Source: Desulfobulbus alkaliphilus (GTDB lineage Bacteria; Desulfobacterota; Desulfobulbia; Desulfobulbales; Desulfobulbaceae). Taken from it: DNA of 47,544 nucleotides. Below, one piece after another: positions 41,266-47,544 of this stretch (the stretch's first letter is position 1; the number at the start of each line of letters is the position of its first letter). The notes beneath the pieces were generated by a model. It saw only the letters and a program-made list of their open reading frames with translations, did not search any database and had not been told where the DNA came from. Location: assembly GCF_016918545.1 (NCBI RefSeq), contig NZ_JAFFQC010000028.1:1-47544 (forward strand), in the 5' to 3' direction. Both the position numbers and the translations under genes were made by a program.

Positions 41266-41972
41266 GGTATATCCTTGAGAAAAGACAGTTCTTGGTCGAT
41301 TCGGGTCAGCAGATCGCTCCAGCGGCTGAGTCGGCTGCTGTCCCCGACCAGTTTTCCTCTGCCGCGTTGTTTGGCCAGCCACAACCCGGTGCCGTTGATA
41401 CTGTACACCGGCAGCAGGTCCGTTCGTTGCGACGAGGGATCGATGGTGTCCACCAGGTTGTCGAGTACCAGCGGTTCGGCTCCGGGACTTGGATAATAGG
41501 TGAGAACCATGTGGGCCTGATTGAGGTGCAGGGCCTTGGCATAGGTCAAGGTCAGTTTGGCTTCAGGGATGCCGAGCAGGAGCAGGGTGAAAAACTTGGC
41601 AATGGCGAAGTCCTCGCAATCGCCGCCGCCACTGGCCAGGAATTCCACCGGCGTGGCCCAGTAATCCTCTTGTTGCCAGTGGATGATATCATCGATGAAG
41701 TCCAGGCGGTTGAAGAAGCGGTTGACTGTATCCAGCTGTTCCTTTTCACTGCTGGCATCCGAGGTCTGGATCAGGTGCTGCCATTCAAGTAAACGTTGTC
41801 GTGCCGCGGGGCCATACTGTTTTTCCGCCATGCGCAGGGTCTGCTCGGGAATGACAAAGGGTTCATCCGGGCAGACCGTGACCACCGTGACAACGAGAAC
41901 AAAGAGAAGCAGCGGGAAGAGGAGGACGCCACGTTTGCAAAGGATAGGCAACCGACCCAGGGACATGCTCAC
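41262..41972 (-). CDS. lapG: LapG-like periplasmic cysteine protease (BTLCP)
   Basis: A 236-residue bacterial transglutaminase-like cysteine protease. The signal anchor is at about 16-34 (VLLFPLLLFVLVVTVVTV). The catalytic triad, numbered from the GTG at 41972, is C119 (GGGDCEDFAIAK), H154 (QAHMVLTYY) and D171 (LVLDNLVD); the acidic residues next to the cysteine are the usual calcium site. It cleaves the adhesin at PAAG when c-di-GMP is low, releasing it. It is translated together with lapD (4-bp overlap). The start may instead be the ATG two codons later. Confidence 0.93.
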   Translation of the reverse strand: MSMSLGRLPILCKRGVLLFPLLLFVLVVTVVTVCPDEPFVIPEQTLRMAEKQYGPAARQRLLEWQHLIQTSDASSEKEQLDTVNRFFNRLDFIDDIIHWQQEDYWATPVEFLASGGGDCEDFAIAKFFTLLLLGIPEAKLTLTYAKALHLNQAHMVLTYYPSPGAEPLVLDNLVDTIDPSSQRTDLLPVYSINGTGLWLAKQRGRGKLVGDSSRLSRWSDLLTRIDQELSFLKDIP

Positions 41973-42002
41973 CGCGACAGAAAAGAGGGGAAAAAGTGCC
42001 GC

Positions 42003-42217
42003 CCGGAAACCGTGAGCGGTCGTCCATGCGGCAGCCTAGCTTATCGTGGCCGTTCGATTACACTACGTTGTATCGGACGGTTACGGGCAATGGATGTGTG
42101 TGGACGAATGGCCCGAAGGACGGAGGGTAAGGCGTGCTGTCAAGGAAACAGTCGCACTTAGCACCTTAATATAACACGATAAAGCAAAAAGAAGTAGTTA
42201 CCCATCACCGGCTCAGG
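42003..42217 (-). mobile_element. MITE family 1, degenerate full-length copy
   Basis: About 215 bp in minus orientation, between tolC and lapG. The internal palindrome (GGCCGTTCGATTACACTACG, TGTATCGGACGGTTACGGG) and the GGCCCGAAGGACGG block are recognisable, but the ends have drifted (GGAAACCGTGA and ATCACCGGCTCAGG). It looks like the oldest copy in the window. Confidence 0.75.
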
Positions 42218-42341
42218 TGTCGGTGGGCAATCCGTGTACTGCCTGTTTGCCGCTTTTTGCCGGCGGGAGAGGTGAAACCGGCAACCCCTCCACCAGGTAT
42301 GGAGGGTTTACCGGTTGAGCATGCCTCAAAAGGGAGAAATC

Positions 42342-43712
42342 TCAGGATTGGGTCCTGGAATCAGTCCGGTGTGAGGTGTTGTCGTTGTCGACAAACCCTT
42401 CCTCCGGCCAATCAAGCTGCAGAGCGGTGATCAGCTTGCCGGTGCTGTTCATGATTCTGTAGCGGGCATACAGGCCATCATAATCGGCGGTAACCAGTTG
42501 CCGGGCCGCATCGAGTCGTTCCGCTTCGGCATCGAGTACATCCAGCAGGGTGCGCTGGCCAATATTCCATTGTCTGGTGTACGCTTCCGCTGTTGCAGTG
42601 GCGAATTGCAGGCGTTGTTCGAGATAGCCGATCTTCATGTTGGCAGCCTCATGAGCCTGCCAGGAAAGACGTATGGATTCGACAACTTGTCGATGGGTAT
42701 GGTTGCGGATTTCCCGGGCCTCGTTGATGAGTTCAACAGTCTCGTTTTTTCGAGCCTGGTCGTGCCAGCCGTTGAAAAGATTATAGCGCAAGCGAACAAA
42801 AACACGCAAGTCCTCGCGTTCCCGGTTATTATCGTAATAGGAGCTGAAGTTGGTGTCTTCCTCGAAGATTTTATCTATTTCAAAATCGATGATCGGCAGG
42901 AAGGGACTTTTGGCTACCTCCTCCTGAAGTTTGCGGGCTTCGACATCGGTATAGGCCGATCTGAGCTGCGGATGGGTGGCCAGGGCGGCTTGTTCCGCTT
43001 CCTGTAAGCTGAAGGGCAGGAGGTCGTCGCTGATCTCCGGGCGAATCAGTTGCCCGGGCAGATGTCCGACCTGGGCCAGATAATTTGTCCGGGCATCGGC
43101 CAGATTCTGTTCGGTAACCACGACATTAGCGCGGGCCAGGTTGAGGCGGCTCTGGATCTGGTCCATATCGGCCCTACGGTCAACGCCCGATTCGCTGCGC
43201 AAACGGATTTGATCGGCGATACGTTCGTGGAGAAGCAGGTTCTCCCTGGCCAGTTCGGCAATGGTCTCGTTCTTGAGGACGTCGAGGTACACGTCAACTG
43301 TTCGTAGAGCGGTGTTTTCCGCTGTACTGCGGACTACATAGGCCTGGGAATGGACGCGGGCCTGCTGCCGCTTTACTTCATTTTTGGTGGAAAAACCGGC
43401 AAAGAGATTCTGGCGCAGGCCGATGCGGACCAGCCGGGGGTCCAGATCGTCGTCAAAGGGCTTTTTAACATAATTCTTGCCGGCTCCGGCCTCTATGTCC
43501 AATGTAGGGAAGTAGGCGGCTCGGGCCTGCCGGATCTCCTCGTCCCTGGCCAGGCGATTGTGGGCGACAGCGCGGATATCCGGATGGGTTTCGATCGTTT
43601 TTTCGACTGCATCCCTAAGAGTCTCGGCACCTTCGGCACAAAATGGCGAGACGAAAGTAAAGGAGCCCACCAAGGCGATGGCAAGAACAAGGCTAATTTT
43701 TCTGACAATCAT
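42342..43712 (-). CDS. lapE: TolC-family outer-membrane channel (LapE)
   Basis: A 456-residue outer-membrane efflux protein. The signal peptide covers about residues 1-29 (ending AEGAE). The body has two OEP repeats of long helices and strands (TIETHPDIRAVAHNRLARDEE, LRSAYTDVEARKLQEEV, WNIGQRTLLDVLDAEAERLDAARQLV), the last being the family signature. It forms the pore that exports and holds the adhesin. It is the first gene of a minus-strand group with lapG and lapD; an old MITE fills the gap between tolC and lapG and may affect their coupling. Confidence 0.93.
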   Translation of the reverse strand: MIVRKISLVLAIALVGSFTFVSPFCAEGAETLRDAVEKTIETHPDIRAVAHNRLARDEEIRQARAAYFPTLDIEAGAGKNYVKKPFDDDLDPRLVRIGLRQNLFAGFSTKNEVKRQQARVHSQAYVVRSTAENTALRTVDVYLDVLKNETIAELARENLLLHERIADQIRLRSESGVDRRADMDQIQSRLNLARANVVVTEQNLADARTNYLAQVGHLPGQLIRPEISDDLLPFSLQEAEQAALATHPQLRSAYTDVEARKLQEEVAKSPFLPIIDFEIDKIFEEDTNFSSYYDNNREREDLRVFVRLRYNLFNGWHDQARKNETVELINEAREIRNHTHRQVVESIRLSWQAHEAANMKIGYLEQRLQFATATAEAYTRQWNIGQRTLLDVLDAEAERLDAARQLVTADYDGLYARYRIMNSTGKLITALQLDWPEEGFVDNDNTSHRTDSRTQS

Positions 43713-43758
43713 GGGTAACCTCTTGCTGGTGATGAATACAGGAGAGTGCTATAGTTAA

Positions 43759-43788
43759 ATTATATTAATAATATTAGAAAATGTTCAA
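43759..43788 (-). promoter_or_regulatory. Sigma-70-like promoter of the lapE-lapG-lapD group
   Basis: On the minus strand TTGAAC (43788-43783), 18 bp of AT-rich DNA and TATAAT (43764-43759) give a good promoter about 47 bp upstream of the lapE ATG. AGAGGT is its ribosome site. Confidence 0.65.
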
Positions 43789-43938
43789 GGTCCGCAACGT
43801 ATTTGTTTGAAAAACTGTTTTTTCGCTCATGGATGGTTGGTGGTCATATCCAGTCCGGGTTGTGGCGCCTCTTTTGGCGGGAGCAAATTATGCAAAGTTT
43901 AATGAAAAAATTTTTTGCAAGCATGGAAAAAGAGCGGT

Positions 43939-44421
43939 ATGCGGAAAAGAAAAGCTGAAAGAGCGGGTGGCCCCTTTATTGTCGGTGACAGTCTAGCCGG
44001 GTTGTATGCATCGCAACAATGGCAGCAACATTGGCGTTTGTTCCGTTTAGCTCGCGATTGGCCCGGCATTGTCGGTGAACAGGTCGCCCGCCTGACCGCA
44101 CCGGCTCTCTTCCGCCACAATGTCCTTTGGGTCCATGTGCAGGATTCATCCTCGATGCATCACCTCCAGTTTGTCAAGCTGGACCTGCTGGCGAGGGTGA
44201 ATCAGGTATTGGGTGATCGCCCTGCCTCCGATATCCGCTGGATGCTGCAACCAGCCTCGCCCCCTGAACCCGAATTCCCAAATGAAGAGCTTCGACCCGT
44301 CAGTCCCGAGGCAGAGCAATACTTTGCGGAGATGACCTGCGGCATAGCCGACCAGGAGTGCCGGCAAGCCTTGTATCGACTCTGGCGGAATTATTCGGCC
44401 CGCGTCGGGAGCAAGGAATAA
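43939..44421 (+). CDS. dciA: DUF721/DciA-family protein
   Basis: A 160-residue protein with the DUF721 (DciA) fold: a basic N-terminus (MRKRKAERAG), then FRLARDWPGIVGEQVARLTAPALFRHNVLWVHVQDSS with the W-x-x-IVG and LWVHV motifs, and ELRPVSPEAEQYFAEMT near the C-terminus. DciA proteins load the replicative helicase in bacteria lacking DnaC/DnaI-type loaders. The ATG at 43939 is preferred; a TTG eight codons upstream is possible and the ribosome site is weak. It probably begins the plus-strand group with the cysteine synthase fusion. Confidence 0.75.
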   Translation: MRKRKAERAGGPFIVGDSLAGLYASQQWQQHWRLFRLARDWPGIVGEQVARLTAPALFRHNVLWVHVQDSSSMHHLQFVKLDLLARVNQVLGDRPASDIRWMLQPASPPEPEFPNEELRPVSPEAEQYFAEMTCGIADQECRQALYRLWRNYSARVGSKE

Positions 44422-44523
44422 ATGAACCCTGCCTGAGGCGCTTATTTTGCTCTTTCAGCGCAAATAGGCTATGCTGGCGGCCGAAACAGACCCCTTGTTT
44501 TCCTGAACACCTCCTGAGACAGT

Positions 44524-46851
44524 ATGAACATCGTCGAATTGATAGGTAACACCCCGTTGGTTGATTTAAACCGGCTCAATCCCGCGGCCGCCAAGGTTCG
44601 ACTGCTGGCAAAACTTGAATCACGCAACCCCGGTGGTTCCGTCAAGGACAGGGTCGCCCTGTCCATGGTCGAGGCCGCTGAAAAGAGCGGTGAGATGCAT
44701 CGCGACAAGATTCTGCTTGAAGCCACCAGTGGTAACACCGGTATCGGCATGGCCATGGTCTGCGCCGCCAAACAGTACCGCTGCCAGTTGATCATGCCGG
44801 AATCGGCCTCCATTGAAAGGCGGTTGATCATGCAGGCCTACGGTGCCGAGATCATTCTCACCCCGGCCCGGCGGTCCACCGATGGGGCCATCGAAAAGGC
44901 CTACGCTCTGGCCCGTGAACATCCGGATCGGTATTATCTCGCCGATCAGTTCAACAATCCGGCCAACTGGCAGGCCCATTACCGCACCACCGCGCCAGAG
45001 ATCTGGGAACAGACCGGCGGTATGGTCACCGATATCATCGTTACTTTGGGTACTTCCGGCACCGCCATGGGGCTGTCCCGGTGGTTCCGGGATCATCACC
45101 CGCATGTTCGGGTCATTGCGGTGGAGCCCTATCTGGGCCACAAGATCCAGGGGCTCAAGAATATGAAAGAGTCATACAAGCCGGGGATCTTTGACAAAAC
45201 ACTTCCGCACAGTATTGTCAACGTCGCCGATGAAGACGCCTTTGCCACTGTACGTCGTCTGGCCGCGGAAGAAGGTGTGTTTGCCGGCATGAGCAGCGGT
45301 GCCGCCATGTTCGCCGCCATCGAGCAGGCAAGGCAGATCGAGGAAGGGTGTGTTGTCGCTGTTCTTCCCGACGGTGGTGAGCGGTACCTGAGCACCACTC
45401 TGTTCGTCCAGCGGGAAAAGGTTGCGGAGGAAACTTCGCAGCTGCGGCTGTTCAACACCATGAGCCGAAAGAAAGAGATTTTTCGACCGATCAGTGATCA
45501 GCGCATCACCTTGTACGCCTGCGGTCCAACTGCTTTCGAGTCACCCCACCTCGCCCACTGCCGACGTTTCATCGTAGCCGATCTTATTCATCGATATCTG
45601 CGGTTCAGCGGTTATACGGTGGAGTCCTACATGAATTTCACCGACCTCGATGATAATACCATCGAGGGGGCTGCCCGGGCCAATGCCGATTTGTTTGCTT
45701 TCACCAGTCAGTATATCAATGAATTCATGGAGGCGGCCGATATCCTCAACGTGGAACGGGCCACCGGCTACCCCCTGGCCTCGGAGCATGTGGGCGATAT
45801 GATCGAAATCACCCATGAGCTCATTCATAAAGGGTATGCCTACGAGAAACATGGATCGATTTATTTCGATATCTCCAAGTTCAAGAAGTACGGGCGGCTA
45901 TCCGGGGTTGATCTGAGCAAGATCAAAATCGGCCAGACCGTGGATCTGGATAACTACGAAAAAGATAATCCCTGTGATTTCACCCTGCTCAAGCGCTCTA
46001 CCCTGGCGGAGCTCAAGCGGGGCATTTTTTATGAAACCGACTGGGGTAATATCCGCCCTGGCTGGCATATCGAGTGTTCAGCCATGGCAACCCGCTATCT
46101 GGGCGAGACCCTGGATATTCATACCGCCAGCCAGGATCTGGTTTTCCCGCATCACGAAAACGAGATCGCCATTGCCGAGGCCCTCACCGGCAAACCTTTG
46201 GCCAATTACTGGCTCCATTCCGGCCAACTGCTCAAGGATGGCAGGAAAATGGCTGATGAGACCGGCAACATTGTCACTCTGCGGGAGGTTCTGGACAAGG
46301 GATACACTGGCCGCGAACTGCGCTTCATGCTGCTCGGAGTCCATTATAGCAAGCCCTTGTTCTTCTCCTATAAACGACTCGATACCGCCCGGACGGCCCT
46401 CAGGCGGATTGATGAGTACACCCGTAAACTGCTCTGCCTGCCCGCCGGACTGCCCCATCCCGAGGTGGCGGCCTATGTCTCGCAACTGGAAAAGCGCTTC
46501 ACCGAGGCCATGAACGATGACCTCAATATTTCCGGTGCCATCGGTGGTCTGTTTCATTTCATCAAACAGACCAATCCCATCGTACAGGCAAGCCAGCTCG
46601 ATCGGGATCAGAAAAACGATGTCCTCGAAGCCCTGCGGACCATAAACACGGTTCTCGGTTTTCTCCGTCTGGAGCAGTGTCCCCTGACCCCGGAGATCGA
46701 CCGGCTTATCCGCCAGCGGGAACGTGCCCGGCAGCTCAAGGACTGGACCGCTGCCGATTCCGTCCGCGAGGAACTGCTTCGCCAGGGCGTCACCATTCAT
46801 GATACCGCTTCTGGGCCGATCTGGGAGCGCATCAACGAGGGTGTTGAGTAA
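44524..46851 (+). CDS. Cysteine synthase - cysteinyl-tRNA synthetase-like fusion
   Basis: A 775-residue protein joining two normally separate enzymes. Residues 1-300 are a complete cysteine synthase (CysK/CysM family): PLP lysine K41 in NPGGSVKDR, TSGNTGIG, and GTSGTAMG for the cofactor phosphate. Residues 325-775 are a full-length class I cysteinyl-tRNA synthetase fold with zinc ligands C333, C518 and H543. The signature sequences are altered: HIGH reads HLAH (342-345) and the KMSKS loop reads KMADE (575-579), losing the second lysine. The domains are in one unbroken frame. Possible roles: cysteine made and charged in one protein, or a retired synthetase used for another cysteine activation such as persulfide formation. 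No second cysS is in the window. Confidence 0.88.
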   Translation: MNIVELIGNTPLVDLNRLNPAAAKVRLLAKLESRNPGGSVKDRVALSMVEAAEKSGEMHRDKILLEATSGNTGIGMAMVCAAKQYRCQLIMPESASIERRLIMQAYGAEIILTPARRSTDGAIEKAYALAREHPDRYYLADQFNNPANWQAHYRTTAPEIWEQTGGMVTDIIVTLGTSGTAMGLSRWFRDHHPHVRVIAVEPYLGHKIQGLKNMKESYKPGIFDKTLPHSIVNVADEDAFATVRRLAAEEGVFAGMSSGAAMFAAIEQARQIEEGCVVAVLPDGGERYLSTTLFVQREKVAEETSQLRLFNTMSRKKEIFRPISDQRITLYACGPTAFESPHLAHCRRFIVADLIHRYLRFSGYTVESYMNFTDLDDNTIEGAARANADLFAFTSQYINEFMEAADILNVERATGYPLASEHVGDMIEITHELIHKGYAYEKHGSIYFDISKFKKYGRLSGVDLSKIKIGQTVDLDNYEKDNPCDFTLLKRSTLAELKRGIFYETDWGNIRPGWHIECSAMATRYLGETLDIHTASQDLVFPHHENEIAIAEALTGKPLANYWLHSGQLLKDGRKMADETGNIVTLREVLDKGYTGRELRFMLLGVHYSKPLFFSYKRLDTARTALRRIDEYTRKLLCLPAGLPHPEVAAYVSQLEKRFTEAMNDDLNISGAIGGLFHFIKQTNPIVQASQLDRDQKNDVLEALRTINTVLGFLRLEQCPLTPEIDRLIRQRERARQLKDWTAADSVREELLRQGVTIHDTASGPIWERINEGVE

Positions 46852-46955
46852 AGGGGTTGTCCTCGTGGATATGGCATTGACAAGGAGAAGGGCATCGCAT
46901 AATGGTTGCGTTCTCCGCTGTTCCTCTGTACATTGCCGACGAAATTACGTGATGC

Positions 46956-47032
<77 letters not shown>

Positions 47033-47037
47033 GTACA

Positions 47038-47076
47038 TCAAGGGTTTAAGTGCATTTGCTTGAACCCTTTTTTTGT
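47038..47076 (+). terminator. Terminator after tRNA-Arg
   Basis: CAAGGGTTTAAG and CTTGAACCCTTTTTTTG form an imperfect stem (one mismatch) with an eight-base loop and seven T residues, just after the tRNA. Confidence 0.85.
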
Positions 47077-47190
47077 TTTGTTCCGTGCCTGGTGCAGGGA
47101 AAGCGTCTGTATCCTTTTCCTTCACCGGGGAAAGAATGCATCAGTTGCTGGCCAGAAGATGCCTTTGGAGAAATTTCAGGGAGATCCATT

Positions 47191-47400
47191 ATGCAAGAGC
47201 AACTTCGGGAAACATTGCAGCGTCGGTTGGATATACTCCGCGAGGAAATGGCCTCATTCCCGGAAGACATGGGGATAGGGCCAAAAGAACTGCTCAAGGA
47301 GACCATGGAGGAGAATCTGGCGATTGCCAAGGTGGACGGCAACCAGAAGGAGATCGAACAATTCAAGCTGGCCTTGCTACTGATCGACGAATTGGAATAG
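47191..47400 (+). CDS. Small conserved hypothetical protein
   Basis: A 69-residue, acidic, fully helical protein (MQEQLRETLQRRLDILREEM, then KELLKETMEENLAIAK and a leucine-rich ending LALLLIDELE). I recognise no family. The GGGAGATCC before the ATG is a fair ribosome site. The frame is open further upstream through the tRNA terminator, which is unlikely to be coding. A protein-protein interaction role is conceivable, but nothing in the sequence proves it. The remaining 144 bp to the window end show no gene. Confidence 0.6.
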   Translation: MQEQLRETLQRRLDILREEMASFPEDMGIGPKELLKETMEENLAIAKVDGNQKEIEQFKLALLLIDELE

Positions 47401-47544
47401 TTTGTCGGTCATTGTTCACCCTGAAAATCGGATAAAGCGAACACTTTAATCCCTCAACACAGCTCCATGAGCACGGTTTAGTTGAAAATCCGTGTTTTTT
47501 TCTTGCCCTTTAACATGTACGTATTATATTTATACGCACATGTT

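Noticed and set aside
42003-42217. Degenerate block between lapE and lapG considered as a small RNA gene
   Set aside because: Its strong hairpin is explained by the palindrome of MITE family 1, and no promoter or terminator is evident.

Overview
The window is about 47.5 kb of moderately GC-rich bacterial DNA. The gene content (a fused ATP sulfurylase/APS kinase, GSI-alpha-type glutamine synthetase next to glnB-glnD, a PEP-CTERM protein, GlrK/GlrR-like signalling, tandem Rpn/YhgA-type nucleases and very many small hairpin repeats) fits a Gram-negative Desulfobacterota, perhaps Desulfobulbales. That placement is inference from gene families; no rRNA is present.

Layout. 1-0.8 kb: the C-terminal half of a PEP-CTERM-type exopolysaccharide sugar transferase that has lost its N-terminal domain. 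0.85-3.6 kb: a tandem pair of Rpn-family nuclease genes, the first split by a 219-bp MITE. 3.9-8.2 kb: a toxin-antitoxin island (FitA/FitB, Phd/VapC, an antitoxin/RelE-ParE pair, an orphan small protein, MntA/HepT) studded with hairpin repeats. 8.4-10.1 kb: sulfate adenylyltransferase-APS kinase fusion. 10.4-13.3 kb: ComEA-like protein, MBL-fold lipoprotein, VanZ-like membrane protein. 13.3-16.7 kb: GlrK-QseG-GlrR-like sigma-54 two-component operon. 17.1-19.4 kb: mutM, a phosphopantetheinyl transferase and divergent cvpA. 19.4-24.5 kb: nucleotide-sugar genes (rfbA-rfbD, phosphomannomutase, manC) separated by MITE copies. 24.7-30.3 kb: PilZ protein, glnB, glnD and glnA. 30.4-31.7 kb: a glnA fragment between two REP-like units, then a PEP-CTERM protein. 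32.1-43.7 kb: a complete Lap-type adhesion system. 43.9-47.4 kb: DciA-like protein, a cysteine synthase-cysteinyl-tRNA synthetase fusion, tRNA-Arg and a small protein.

How it fits together. The Lap block has every known part: an adhesin with an N-terminal retention module and a PAAG cleavage site, LapB/LapC/LapE type I exporter, the periplasmic protease LapG and the degenerate GGDEF-EAL receptor LapD. The adhesin is small (828 aa), with an acidic tail and no RTX nonapeptides. With the PilZ protein, the sugar-nucleotide genes and the PEP-CTERM protein, the window reads as a surface, biofilm and exopolysaccharide neighbourhood. glnB-glnD-glnA form a nitrogen-control block.

Three dispersed repeat families shape the region. 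(1) A MITE family with termini CCTGAATCCGTGA has full (~218 bp), deleted (111 bp) and minimal (37-40 bp) forms; one supplies the stop codon of glnD and another interrupts an rpn gene. (2) A ~125-bp double-hairpin family beginning CCGCGTGGGCAAACG lies just upstream of several genes. (3) REP-like inverted repeats carry TTAGGGACACTTCCCC. The most unusual coding features are the CysM-CysS fusion whose KMSKS-like loop reads KMADE, and the ATP sulfurylase domain with altered catalytic motifs. Positions and motifs were read by eye; no database search was possible.
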